Source: an uncultured Pelagibacteraceae bacterium (GTDB lineage Bacteria > Pseudomonadota > Alphaproteobacteria > Pelagibacterales > Pelagibacteraceae). Taken from it: a stretch of DNA of 64,000 bases. The notes below the pieces were generated by a model. The model was given only the letters and a program-made list of their open reading frames with translations. It was not told where the DNA came from and ran no database searches. Of this stretch, positions 17,939-26,455 are shown piece by piece (positions within the stretch are counted from its first letter, which is position 1; every line of letters begins with the position of its first letter). The stretch covers positions 335,333 to 399,332 of the forward strand of contig CACMZL010000001.1 of assembly GCA_902618205.1 (NCBI GenBank). The letters run 5' to 3'. The position numbers and the translations under genes are program-made.

Positions 17939-18780
17939 AAACATCAGAAAAAAAAAGTAAAGCTCAATCAATGGGACTTCATACAGAAGTCTTAACTGGA
18001 AAAACACAACAAAAATTTTTTAATCCAGATGAGGCAGAGAATTTTTATTACTTTGGGACATATGATGTAGATTTTAATAAAAGAACTGAGATTGACGTTA
18101 AGAACATGGATTGTCGTGAAGCAAATAAAAAAATTGATGAATTAATGAAAGATGGATACGGAACTATTGTAATAAAGAACCCACAGGGAAAACATAGCTT
18201 GGGAGTTGGAATTCTCAATAAATTAAATTTAATATTTGAAGGTAGTTTGGGTTACTTTGGGTGTGGATCAATGGATGGTCCTATTGTTAGAATTAATGGA
18301 AGAGTGGGATGGTCATGTGCAGAAAATATGATGGCGGGAAAAGTAGTAATTGAAAAAAATGCAGGGTCTTGTTTTGGTGCGGCAATTAGAGGTGGAGATC
18401 TGATATGCAAAGGAAGCGTAGGTGCCAGAACAGGAATTGATCAAAAAGGTGGGACAATAATTATTGGCGGAGATGCTGGTGCTTTTACAGGTTTTATGAT
18501 GCAGAGAGGGCGAATTATTATTCTTGGAGATGTTGGAATAAATTTAGGAGATTCTATGTATGATGGGACAATTTTTGTAGGTGGAAAAATTGGATCATTT
18601 GGTAGTGATGCTGTCGAAGCTGAATTAACTGATTCAGATCAAGATTGGCTTAAAAGAAAATTAAAGGTTGCGGAGATCGGAGAAAACTTCGATGTTTCTA
18701 AGATGACCAAAGTTGTAGCAGGAAAAAAACTTTGGAATTACGATGCTCTTGAACCTACAGAAAAAAAAGGAGCAATTTAA
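17926..18780 (+). CDS. mgsB: N-methylglutamate synthase subunit B (glutamate synthase GXGXG domain, GlxC-like)
   Basis: The protein has 284 residues with the right-handed beta-helix of the glutamate-synthase C-terminal domain. This is seen as glycine-rich turns (GSLGYFGCGSMDG, GRVGWSCAENMMAGK, GGDLICKGSVGARTG, GGTIIIGGDAGAFTG, RIIILGDVGINLGD). It has no catalytic centre of its own and is a structural subunit. The ATG overlaps mgsA by 13 bases, and the stop is followed directly by the mgsC start, so the subunits are made together. Confidence 0.85.
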   Translation: MANLKTSEKKSKAQSMGLHTEVLTGKTQQKFFNPDEAENFYYFGTYDVDFNKRTEIDVKNMDCREANKKIDELMKDGYGTIVIKNPQGKHSLGVGILNKLNLIFEGSLGYFGCGSMDGPIVRINGRVGWSCAENMMAGKVVIEKNAGSCFGAAIRGGDLICKGSVGARTGIDQKGGTIIIGGDAGAFTGFMMQRGRIIILGDVGINLGDSMYDGTIFVGGKIGSFGSDAVEAELTDSDQDWLKRKLKVAEIGENFDVSKMTKVVAGKKLWNYDALEPTEKKGAI

Positions 18781-20172
18781 ATGGCAAAGAAAAAAAATGG
18801 TAATGGAAAATCAAACGGACATTCTAATGGTAATGGAATAGCTTCAAGAAACAAAAGTTTGTTGGGACACAACGCTATTTTTACCCCAGAAGTTATGGAC
18901 GACATTCATATCAAAGCCGAATTAGGAAGATACAGAATGAGAGGAATGGCTTTGATGAAAAAGATACCTACTTTTGATGATCTAGTTTTCTTGCCAGGTA
19001 CATTAACAAGATTTGTTATTGAAGGTTACAGAGAAAAATGTGAGACCAAAACTATTATTGGTCCAAGATGTGAAAATCCAATTGAGCTTGATATTCCAGT
19101 TTACATTACGGGAATGAGTTTTGGAGCTTTATCTTATGAAGCAAAGACTGCATTAGCTAGAGGTGCTACAATGGCTGGTAGCGCAACATGTTCTGGTGAA
19201 GGTGGAATGATACCAGATGAGAGAAGATATTCAGAAAAATGGTTTTATCAGTGCATACAATCAAGATACGGTTTTAACCCACACCATGCACAATTAGCTG
19301 ATGGAATTGAGGTATTTATTGGACAAGGACAAAAAGTTGGAATGGGTGGTCATTTGATGGGTCAAAAAGTTACTGACCAAGTTGCAGAAATGAGATCGCT
19401 ACCTGCAGGTATTGATCAAAGATCTCCAGCAAGACATCCTGATTGGCTGGGTCCAGATGATTTAGCTTTAAAAGTTCAAGAGCTTAGAGAATTAACAAAA
19501 AATAAAGTGCCAATTCAATTAAAACTTGGAGCAGCTAAAGTGTATGATGATGTAAGGATGGCAGCGAAATGTGATCCAGATTCAATTTATCTTGATGGAA
19601 TGGAGGGTTCAACAGGTGCTGGGCCACACATTGCAGCTGCAAACACAGGTATCCCAGGAATTGCTGGAATTAGAGAAGCAAGAAGAGCTTTGGATGATGT
19701 AGGTAAAACTGGAAAAGTAACTTTAATTTATGCCGGTGGTGTTAGAGATGGAGCAGATATGGCTAAAGCTTTAGCACTTGGTGCAGACGCAATTGCAATC
19801 GGAACAGGCGCAATGGTGGCTTTAAATTGCAATAAGGAAATACCAGAATCTAACTTTGAAAAAGAAATGGGTGTTCCCGCAGGTCATTGCTACCACTGTC
19901 ACACGGGTAGATGTCCGGTAGGAGTTGCTACTCAAGATCCTAAATTAAGGAAAAGATTAAATCCTGATGATGCAGCATTAAGAGTGTATAATTACTTGCA
20001 TGCGATGACATTGGAGGCTCAATTGTTGGCTAGAGCATGTGGAAAAACAAATATTCACTCACTAGAACCAGAAGATATGGCTGCATTAACAATGGAGGCT
20101 TCTGCTTTAGCTAAAGTGCCTCTAGCAGGAACAAATCATACAGTAGGAGTTAAAGATTTCCATAAAATCTAA
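18781..20172 (+). CDS. mgsC: N-methylglutamate synthase subunit C (FMN-binding glutamate synthase domain, GlxD-like)
   Basis: This 463-residue catalytic subunit has the FMN barrel of glutamate synthase. Visible marks are the VYITGMSFGALSYEAK entry, the TGAGPHIAAANTGIP loop, the phosphate-binding LIYAGGVRDGADMAKALALGADAIAIG, and the cysteine cluster GHCYHCHTGRCPVGVATQDP expected to hold a 3Fe-4S centre. In the methylamine pathway it forms N-methylglutamate from gamma-glutamylmethylamide and 2-oxoglutarate or glutamate. The first 22 residues are a low-complexity N, G and K tract (GNGKSNGHSNGNG) that is not part of the fold. It starts immediately after the mgsB stop. Confidence 0.86.
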   Translation: MAKKKNGNGKSNGHSNGNGIASRNKSLLGHNAIFTPEVMDDIHIKAELGRYRMRGMALMKKIPTFDDLVFLPGTLTRFVIEGYREKCETKTIIGPRCENPIELDIPVYITGMSFGALSYEAKTALARGATMAGSATCSGEGGMIPDERRYSEKWFYQCIQSRYGFNPHHAQLADGIEVFIGQGQKVGMGGHLMGQKVTDQVAEMRSLPAGIDQRSPARHPDWLGPDDLALKVQELRELTKNKVPIQLKLGAAKVYDDVRMAAKCDPDSIYLDGMEGSTGAGPHIAAANTGIPGIAGIREARRALDDVGKTGKVTLIYAGGVRDGADMAKALALGADAIAIGTGAMVALNCNKEIPESNFEKEMGVPAGHCYHCHTGRCPVGVATQDPKLRKRLNPDDAALRVYNYLHAMTLEAQLLARACGKTNIHSLEPEDMAALTMEASALAKVPLAGTNHTVGVKDFHKI

Positions 20173-20180
20173 TAGCAAAT

Positions 20181-20591
20181 ATGCCAAAGAAAAAAGGTAA
20201 GAAAAAAGTCAAATCAAAAGAGATCAAAGGTCAATTAGGTAAGAAAAAAGAGACTGCTAGAGAAAAAATGATTGGCCAAACAATTGGCTATCGATATGAC
20301 GTTAATCTTTTGCCTGACTATAGTCGACTCACTCCATTTTTAAAAAAATATATAGAAGCTATGGGTTGGGATGATCTTAATTGGTTAGAAGATGTTCATA
20401 TGGGATATGAAGAAAATAGACCTGCTGTATTCGATAGAAATGCTAACGGTTGGGTAACGATACCAAGTAAAATAAAATTACCTAATAATCAGCAGGATAG
20501 AGATATGATAGCTAGAGAATTATTGGTAAAGTTTCAAATGTCCCCGAATCATCCTCTGGTTGACCTTAAAAAAGCATATTTAAAATTCTAA
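20181..20591 (+). CDS. Conserved basic protein in the N-methylglutamate synthase operon
   Basis: I do not recognise a named family for this 136-residue protein. The first 30 residues are strongly basic (MPKKKGKKKVKSKEIKG, then GKKKETAREK). The rest is compact and aromatic-rich (MGWDDLNWLEDVHMGYEENRPAVFDRNANGW) and ends with a probable helix. It follows mgsC by 8 bases, so it is very likely in the operon and may be an accessory or assembly factor for MgsABC or for the next-door ammonium transporter. Cytoplasmic, with no membrane helix or signal peptide. Confidence 0.7.
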   Translation: MPKKKGKKKVKSKEIKGQLGKKKETAREKMIGQTIGYRYDVNLLPDYSRLTPFLKKYIEAMGWDDLNWLEDVHMGYEENRPAVFDRNANGWVTIPSKIKLPNNQQDRDMIARELLVKFQMSPNHPLVDLKKAYLKF

Positions 20592-20707
20592 TTTCAATTT
20601 CAAGTTGATAAAATAATTATTAACTTCTACTTTTTATAAATAAAATAAAATTGTCAGCGTAAAAAAAATTTCATAGAGTCTGTTAACTATTAATAGGAGA
20701 GAGAAAT

Positions 20708-22108
20708 ATGACTGATCAATTAGGTGCTCTCACAACCTTATTTACAGAATTTTACTATTGGGTAACTGTGGTTCTTATGTTTTTGATCCACGTGGGTTTC
20801 TGTATGTATGAAGTTGGGGCATCTCGTTACAAACATCACCAACACACTCTTATGAAAAATACAATGCTGATACCACTGGTAACAGTCACATGGTTTTTCT
20901 TTGGTTGGTGGATATACTGGGCATTTCCAACAGGACCCGGATTAGCTCCCTCGATTATGACCGAAAGTACTGGTCTAGTTCTTGGAGGTGGATTTGGTGG
21001 AAATGATCTTGCTAATCCTACAAATGCATTGATGGCCGTAAATCTTAATGATCATATAATGGGTGTCTTCTGGGCAGCCTTTTTATTATTTTCATGGACT
21101 GCAGCTTCAATTGTATCTGGAGCGGTTATTGAAAGGATAACTACTTTTGCATTTGGAATACTTGCAATTGCAATTGGATCTGTTTTCTGGACAATAGATG
21201 CTTCATGGGGATGGCATTTTGATGGATGGATGTTAAAAATATTAGGATATCACGATGCTTATGCTTCCGGAGTAATTCACGCAATTGCCGGAGGTTTTGC
21301 CTTAGGTGTTCTAATTGTTTTAGGACCAAGAATTGGAAAATTTTCATCTAGCGGAGAACCAAGAAACATTGGACCAAGAAATCCTTGGTTAGTGACTGTT
21401 GGATTATTCTTAATCTATACAGGTTTTTGGGGCTTTTACGCTGCATGTAATGTTCCGATTTATGATCTTGGACCTGAATATGGTATGGAAGGTGTAACTT
21501 TCTTTACTGCAACGAACATCTACCTAACTCCCACCACACTTAGTGGAATAACGATGAACTTTTTAATGTCGTTATCTGGAGGGTTGTTAGCAGGGTATGT
21601 GGTCTCGAAGGGAGATCCTTTCTGGACTTATTCATCAGGACTTGCGGGAATAATATGTGCATCTGCAGGTAATGATTTATATCATCCAATACAATCAATG
21701 ATAATCGGTATGATCGGAGTAGTTATAGCTTACAAAATGCATTACTGGGTCGAGAAAAAATATAAAATCGACGATGCAGTTGGAGCAGTAGCTGTTCATG
21801 GTTATGCTGGATTTGTTGGTCTTGTAATATGTGGTTTCGTTTTAAATGGTTATCCTTCATCTGGATACAGTGTTGGAGCAATGTGGGACGGAACTAATTA
21901 TGCAGCAATTAATCCACTAGGAATGTTTATCGGAGCAATAATAATGTTTTTTGTTTTAGGTATGCTTCCTGGATATATAATTGCAAAAGTTCTTCACGGA
22001 ATGGGTAAATTAAGAATACCAAGAGAAGTAGAACTTGCAGGACTTGACTATACAATTATGGAAGAGGCTAAAGAAGACGAAAAAGCTGTAGTCTCGGCCA
22101 GTAGATAA
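20708..22108 (+). CDS. amt: Ammonium transporter (Amt family)
   Basis: This integral membrane protein of 466 residues has about eleven hydrophobic helices. Family marks are the twin-histidine helices (ASGVIHAIAGGFALGVL and AVAVHGYAGFVGL) and the conserved FAFGILAIAIGS and GASRYKHHQHTLMKN segments. The LTTLFTEFYYW start follows a good AGGAGAG ribosome site. It imports ammonium, or possibly methylammonium. Its place between mgsABC and gmaS fits a role in methylamine or ammonium uptake or recapture. The 116-base gap before it should hold its own promoter, but no element is convincing; it contains only a weak AT-rich hairpin and a 10-base palindrome (20687-20696) next to the ribosome site. Confidence 0.92.
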   Translation: MTDQLGALTTLFTEFYYWVTVVLMFLIHVGFCMYEVGASRYKHHQHTLMKNTMLIPLVTVTWFFFGWWIYWAFPTGPGLAPSIMTESTGLVLGGGFGGNDLANPTNALMAVNLNDHIMGVFWAAFLLFSWTAASIVSGAVIERITTFAFGILAIAIGSVFWTIDASWGWHFDGWMLKILGYHDAYASGVIHAIAGGFALGVLIVLGPRIGKFSSSGEPRNIGPRNPWLVTVGLFLIYTGFWGFYAACNVPIYDLGPEYGMEGVTFFTATNIYLTPTTLSGITMNFLMSLSGGLLAGYVVSKGDPFWTYSSGLAGIICASAGNDLYHPIQSMIIGMIGVVIAYKMHYWVEKKYKIDDAVGAVAVHGYAGFVGLVICGFVLNGYPSSGYSVGAMWDGTNYAAINPLGMFIGAIIMFFVLGMLPGYIIAKVLHGMGKLRIPREVELAGLDYTIMEEAKEDEKAVVSASR

Positions 22109-22115
22109 AGGAGGT
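22107..22115 (+). promoter_or_regulatory. Unusually strong Shine-Dalgarno before the small membrane gene
   Basis: AAAGGAGGT, a near-perfect anti-16S match, begins on the last two bases of the amt stop codon and lies 6 bases before the next ATG. Most genes in this window have weak or no sites, so the 73-residue protein is probably made in large amounts. Confidence 0.8.
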
Positions 22116-22121
22116 ATGTAA

Positions 22122-22343
22122 ATGGCAACAGTATCAAATTGGATAGATCATTTAAGTGCCTCTGAGGTACAAGGATCTGTCTATCCAGGTGTTGGTTCGG
22201 AAGGAGTGCTAGTTATAATAGCAATTCTTATTTGGGTTGGCTGGCATGTTATTTCATCTAAACAAGAAGATGGTAAAATGAATGCAATTGTCAGAAAAAA
22301 ACCAAGTGCTAACGACTGGAAAAGCAATATAACAGACGGTTAA
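22122..22343 (+). CDS. Small single-helix membrane protein downstream of amt
   Basis: The 73-residue protein has a hydrophobic segment at about residues 28-46 (VLVIIAILIWVGWHVI), a polar N-terminus and a basic C-terminal tail (KMNAIVRKKPSANDWKSN). It has a very strong ribosome site, follows amt by 13 bases and is followed by a terminator, so it ends the amt transcript. I do not know a family. An accessory role for Amt, perhaps as a small inhibitory or stabilising subunit, is inference from position. Confidence 0.72.
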   Translation: MATVSNWIDHLSASEVQGSVYPGVGSEGVLVIIAILIWVGWHVISSKQEDGKMNAIVRKKPSANDWKSNITDG

Positions 22344-22352
22344 AACTTTTAA

Positions 22353-22387
22353 GAGGGCGCATGAAATACTGTGCCCTCTTTTTTTTT
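22353..22387 (+). terminator. Intrinsic terminator after amt and its small partner
   Basis: The stem GAGGGCGCA (22353-22361) pairs with TGTGCCCTC (22370-22378), with one G-T pair and an 8-base loop. It is followed by nine T residues. The next ATG follows two bases after the T-tract, the same arrangement as at two permease genes elsewhere in the window. Confidence 0.85.
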
Positions 22388-22388
22388 A

Positions 22389-22553
22389 ATGCAAAATTCT
22401 GAAGAAAATAATCAAAATGAAAATAAAACTCCTAGCAAAATGGCACGTCTTGCATGGCCAAAAGCAAAGTATGGAGTAATTATAGCGATATTAATTATTA
22501 TCGGTGTAAATTTAATTTATTACAAAGATTTCTTTTTATCATTTTTTAAATAA
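22389..22553 (+). CDS. Small single-helix membrane protein upstream of gmaS
   Basis: The protein has 54 residues: a polar, asparagine- and glutamate-rich N-terminus (MQNSEENNQNENKTPSK) and then one hydrophobic helix (YGVIIAILIIIGVNLIYY). The ATG at 22389 was chosen because the upstream in-frame GTG (22371) lies inside the terminator stem. The gene has no Shine-Dalgarno and starts right behind the terminator T-tract. It precedes gmaS by 17 bases. No family recognised; the size and position make it moderately believable. Confidence 0.55.
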   Translation: MQNSEENNQNENKTPSKMARLAWPKAKYGVIIAILIIIGVNLIYYKDFFLSFFK

Positions 22554-22570
22554 TTGTGTTACGTTATTAG

Positions 22571-23896
22571 ATGGCTAAAAATTTATTTAAAATTTCAAAA
22601 CAAAAAAAAATTAAATATTTTTTGATAAGTTTTGTAGATTTATTTGGTGTCTTAAGATCAAAATTGGTTCCTGCTCATGCAATAAAAGATATGCAAGTAA
22701 ATGGTGCTGGATTTGCTGGATTTGCAGCCTGGCTAGATATGACACCAGCTGATTCTGATATGTTTGCAATACCTGATCCTGACAGTTTAATTCAACTACC
22801 ATGGAATAAAGAAGTTGGTTGGTTGGCTTCAGATTTATGGATGAATGGTAAACCAGTCGATGCTTCACCAAGGGTGATGTTAAAAAAACAAATAAAAAAA
22901 TTATCTGCATTGGGATATAGCATGAAGTCAGGTGTGGAGTGTGAGTATTTTTTGATTTCTCCTGATGGGAACGCAATTGCAGATAACAGAGATACTCAAT
23001 CTAAACCTTGTTATGACCAGTCTTCATTAATGAGAAGATATGAGCTTATAAAAGAAATATGTGATTGTATGATTGAAATGGGATGGGGTCCTTATCAAAA
23101 TGACCACGAAGATGCTAACGGGCAATTTGAAATGAATTGGGATTATTCAGATTGTCTAAAAACTGCTGATAGACATACTTTTTTTAAATTTATGGTTAAA
23201 GCTATTGCAGAAAAGCATGATTTGAGAGCAACATTTATGCCAAAACCTTTTGAAAATTTAACTGGTAATGGATGTCATGCACATATTTCTTTATGGAAAG
23301 GAAAGAAAAATATCTTTCTTGATAAACATGATAAGCTTGGGCTAAGCAAGACAGCTTATAACTTTTTAGGAGGCATCATGAAACATGCTTCATCCTTATC
23401 TACTTTTTTTAATCCAACAATAAATAGTTACAGACGAATAAATGCTGCACCAACAAAATCAGGTGCCACATGGTCTCCAAGCAGTATATCATATACAGGA
23501 AATAACCGTACACATATGATAAGGGTTCCTGATCCGGGAAGATTTGAATTAAGACTTATGGATGGATCCGCAAATCCTTATTTACTTCAAGCTAGTGTAA
23601 TAGCTGCAGGAATAGAGGGATTAAGTAAAAGAATTAATCCTGGCAAACCTCTTTTTTGTAATATGTATGAGGATTATAAAAAATATCCAAACCTTTCTAA
23701 ATTACCAAATGAACTAAAAGATTCTCTTGATAAAATTGAAAATAATAAAGAATTGAATAAAGCATTTGGAAAAGAAGTAATTAAAAGTTATGTCAAGTTA
23801 AGGACTTCGGAATTAAAAGATTTTAATGATAACGAAAAATTTGATAAGTCCAAACCAATTACAAAATGGGAAAGACAGAATACTCTAGACTGTTAA
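22571..23896 (+). CDS. gmaS: Gamma-glutamylmethylamide synthetase
   Basis: This cytoplasmic GS-family ligase of 441 residues joins glutamate and monomethylamine using ATP, the first step of the N-methylglutamate pathway. It shows metal and substrate motifs in GVECEYFLI, NDHEDANGQFEMNW and GNGCHAHISLWKG. The segments VDLFGVLRSKLVPAHAI, NNRTHMIRVPDPGRFELRL and the C-terminal WERQNTLDC are those I associate with experimentally studied GmaS proteins, and they distinguish it from GlnA and from the GS homologue at 15510. It is separated from mgsABC by amt and two small membrane genes. The next gene begins with GTG one base after its stop. Confidence 0.87.
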   Translation: MAKNLFKISKQKKIKYFLISFVDLFGVLRSKLVPAHAIKDMQVNGAGFAGFAAWLDMTPADSDMFAIPDPDSLIQLPWNKEVGWLASDLWMNGKPVDASPRVMLKKQIKKLSALGYSMKSGVECEYFLISPDGNAIADNRDTQSKPCYDQSSLMRRYELIKEICDCMIEMGWGPYQNDHEDANGQFEMNWDYSDCLKTADRHTFFKFMVKAIAEKHDLRATFMPKPFENLTGNGCHAHISLWKGKKNIFLDKHDKLGLSKTAYNFLGGIMKHASSLSTFFNPTINSYRRINAAPTKSGATWSPSSISYTGNNRTHMIRVPDPGRFELRLMDGSANPYLLQASVIAAGIEGLSKRINPGKPLFCNMYEDYKKYPNLSKLPNELKDSLDKIENNKELNKAFGKEVIKSYVKLRTSELKDFNDNEKFDKSKPITKWERQNTLDC

Positions 23897-23897
23897 A

Positions 23898-25031
23898 GTG
23901 AAAAGCTTTGATAGTTATAGAAAATGGAAATATACAAAATTTTTATCGAATAAAAATTATAGTTTTAATCGAAATTATATTTTAAATATTATTTCGTCAA
24001 AAATAATCACTGATGCTTTTAATTCTATATCTAAGTGGAAATACTATAAAAAAACACCATTATTAAAATTAGAGAAACTAAACAAAAATTTAAAACTTAA
24101 TAATATTTTTTACAAAGATGAGTCGAAAAGATTTCATTTAAAATCATTTAAAGCTTTAGGTGGTGCATATGCCGTAGAAAAAATATCTAAAAAGAAAAAA
24201 AATATAATAATATCATCTGCAACAGCTGGAAATCATGGTAGATCAGTTGCTTGGGGTGCTCAAAGATTGGGTTTACAATGTAAAATTTTTGTTAGTCAAT
24301 ATGTAAGTGAAGAGAGAGTAAAAGAAATTGAAAAATTTGGAGCCGATGTAATTCGAGTAAAAGGTAATTACGAAAATTCATTAAACGAGTGTAAAAAATT
24401 ATCAAAAAAGAATAATTGGAATATTGTTCAGGATGTATCTACGAAGAATTATAGTTATGTTCCTTTGTTAACTATGGCTGGTTATTCAATTATGATTAAA
24501 GAAATTTCAAAACAAACTACGCATTATATTACGCATATATTCCTTCAAGCTGGCGTTGGTGGCATGGCAGCAGGTGTAGTTGCAGGAGTTGCAAAATATT
24601 TCAAGAGAGTTCCTAAAATAATAATAGTTGAACCAGATGGAGCTGATTGTGTACTTCAAAGCATAAAAAGCAAAAGTTTAAAAAAAATTAAAATAAAAAA
24701 AGAAAGTATAATGGGTGGTATGTCATGCAATGAAATGTCTCTCATTCCTTGGCATGTATTAAAAAAGGCTAGTGATTGTTGTGTCACTGTAAATGACTCA
24801 AAAGTTCCTAAAACTGTTGCAATGCTTAAAGACAAGAAACTCAGTAAAAGATCAATAATAGGTGGTGAATGTGCTACACCAGGAATTATCAGTCTTATTA
24901 GTCTCTGTAATAATCCTAAAACAAAGAAATTAATAAATCTTAACGAAAAATCAAATGTTTTAGTTATTGGATGCGAAGGTAATGCAGATGTAAAACTTTA
25001 CAAACAATTGCTATCTAAAGGCAGAAAGTAA
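23898..25031 (+). CDS. PLP-dependent diaminopropionate ammonia-lyase-like enzyme
   Basis: The 377-residue protein starts with GTG one base after the gmaS stop. It has the fold-type II PLP enzyme layout: the Schiff-base lysine is K85 (HLKSFKALGGAYA), the asparagine loop is SATAGNHGRSVAWGAQ, and the glycine loop is LQAGVGGMAAGV. The overall pattern fits diaminopropionate ammonia-lyase (DpaL/YgeX), which gives pyruvate and two ammonia, rather than threonine dehydratase. The EutB-type proteins of ectoine utilisation belong to the same broad superfamily. Release of ammonia beside an ammonium transporter and gmaS is a sensible context. The true substrate is not settled. Confidence 0.75.
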   Translation: MKSFDSYRKWKYTKFLSNKNYSFNRNYILNIISSKIITDAFNSISKWKYYKKTPLLKLEKLNKNLKLNNIFYKDESKRFHLKSFKALGGAYAVEKISKKKKNIIISSATAGNHGRSVAWGAQRLGLQCKIFVSQYVSEERVKEIEKFGADVIRVKGNYENSLNECKKLSKKNNWNIVQDVSTKNYSYVPLLTMAGYSIMIKEISKQTTHYITHIFLQAGVGGMAAGVVAGVAKYFKRVPKIIIVEPDGADCVLQSIKSKSLKKIKIKKESIMGGMSCNEMSLIPWHVLKKASDCCVTVNDSKVPKTVAMLKDKKLSKRSIIGGECATPGIISLISLCNNPKTKKLINLNEKSNVLVIGCEGNADVKLYKQLLSKGRK

Positions 25032-25036
25032 ATTAT

Positions 25037-26455
25037 ATGTCAAAAAAAGCTGTTGTTTGGATAAGAGACGATTTTAGAATAAAAAATAATTCTGCGTTAT
25101 CTTATGCAACAAATAATTACGATACTGTCACGGCATTGTATATTTATAACAAGAAAAATTTTGATGATGTTAGAGAAGCACAAAAATGGTGGATAAGTAA
25201 ATCATTAATAAATTTTAAAGATGAATTAATTAAATATAATATTGAATTAGAGTTAGTATTTTCTGATGAGATAACTTTTTTTAGTAAAATCAAAGACAAA
25301 CATAAAATTTCTATTTTTTGGAATAAAATATATGAGCCATCTCAATTAAAGTTAGATGATGAACTCATTAAAATTTTTGAAAAAAACAAAATACTCTCAA
25401 AATGCTTTAAAGGAAATGTTCTTAATGAATATAAAAATGTTACAAAAGATGATGGAAGCCCTTATAAAGTTTATAGTCCATTTTGGAGAGTTGGAGAACA
25501 AATTTACTTAGATAGTATCCCAAGCAAATCATTAAATGTAAAAAGAGCTAAGAGCAAAATAAAATTATTCAAAAATAGTAATGTTCCAGATCAAATTTTA
25601 CCAAAGAAAAATTGGTATAAAAAATTTGAAAAATATTGGTATCCATCTGAAAAACAATCTGAAAAATTTTTAAATGAGTTTGTTGAAAATAGAATGTTGA
25701 AATATGGAGTTGATAGAGATTATCCAGCTATAAATGGTTCGTCAAAACTTTCGCCATTCATTAGAAACGGACAAATACACGTAAGTAATATTTGGGACAA
25801 ATGTTATAAATATAAATCAAAAAATATTAGTGTTAAAAAGTATCTAAATGAATTAGGCTGGAGAGAATTTTCACATAGTTTAATTAATTATTTCCCTGAA
25901 ATGCTAAAAGGTAATTTAAGAAAAGAATTTGACAAATTTCCATGGGATAAAAATGCAAAAAATTTGAAAGCTTGGAAAAATGGTATGACTGGATACCCAA
26001 TTGTTGATGCTGGGATGAGACAACTTTATGAAACAGGTTGGATGCATAATAGAATTAGAATGGTAGTTGGTTCTTTTCTTGTAAAACATTTAAGAATTAA
26101 TTGGAAAGAGGGTGAAAAACATTTTAGAAATTGTTTGTTAGATTTTAACGAAGCAAACAATGTTGCACAATGGCAATGGGTTGCTGGCTGTGGTGCAGAT
26201 GCAGCCCCTTATTTTAGAATTTTTAATCCTATATTGCAGGGTGAAAAATTTGATAAACAAGGTCTGTATGTAAAAAAATGGGTACCTGAATTAGAGAGAG
26301 TTCCAAATAAATTTATTCATAAACCATGGGAAATGGAAACTAAATATCAAGAAGCTATAAAAACTAAAATTGGTTCTGATTACCCTTCCCCAATAGTCGT
26401 GCATGAAGAAGCTAGAAACGCAGCTCTAAAAGCATTTCAAACATTAAAAAATTAA
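25037..26455 (+). CDS. phrB: Deoxyribodipyrimidine photolyase (cryptochrome/photolyase family)
   Basis: This light-driven DNA repair enzyme of 472 residues reverses pyrimidine dimers, useful in surface seawater. The N-terminal antenna domain begins AVVWIRDDFRIKNNSAL. The FAD domain carries GWREFSHSLINYFPEM, WMHNRIRMVVGSFLVKHL and the DFNEANNVAQWQWVAGCGADAAPYFRIFNP stretch, which includes conserved electron-transfer tryptophans. The length fits class I CPD photolyase. It ends with a stop that directly abuts the stop of the opposite-strand yjbQ gene. A cryptochrome role cannot be excluded. Confidence 0.92.
   Translation: MSKKAVVWIRDDFRIKNNSALSYATNNYDTVTALYIYNKKNFDDVREAQKWWISKSLINFKDELIKYNIELELVFSDEITFFSKIKDKHKISIFWNKIYEPSQLKLDDELIKIFEKNKILSKCFKGNVLNEYKNVTKDDGSPYKVYSPFWRVGEQIYLDSIPSKSLNVKRAKSKIKLFKNSNVPDQILPKKNWYKKFEKYWYPSEKQSEKFLNEFVENRMLKYGVDRDYPAINGSSKLSPFIRNGQIHVSNIWDKCYKYKSKNISVKKYLNELGWREFSHSLINYFPEMLKGNLRKEFDKFPWDKNAKNLKAWKNGMTGYPIVDAGMRQLYETGWMHNRIRMVVGSFLVKHLRINWKEGEKHFRNCLLDFNEANNVAQWQWVAGCGADAAPYFRIFNPILQGEKFDKQGLYVKKWVPELERVPNKFIHKPWEMETKYQEAIKTKIGSDYPSPIVVHEEARNAALKAFQTLKN

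Noticed and set aside
20592..20707. Nitrogen-regulator binding site upstream of amt
   Set aside because: Short AT-rich palindromes exist (including 20687-20696), but none resembles a known nitrogen-control site.
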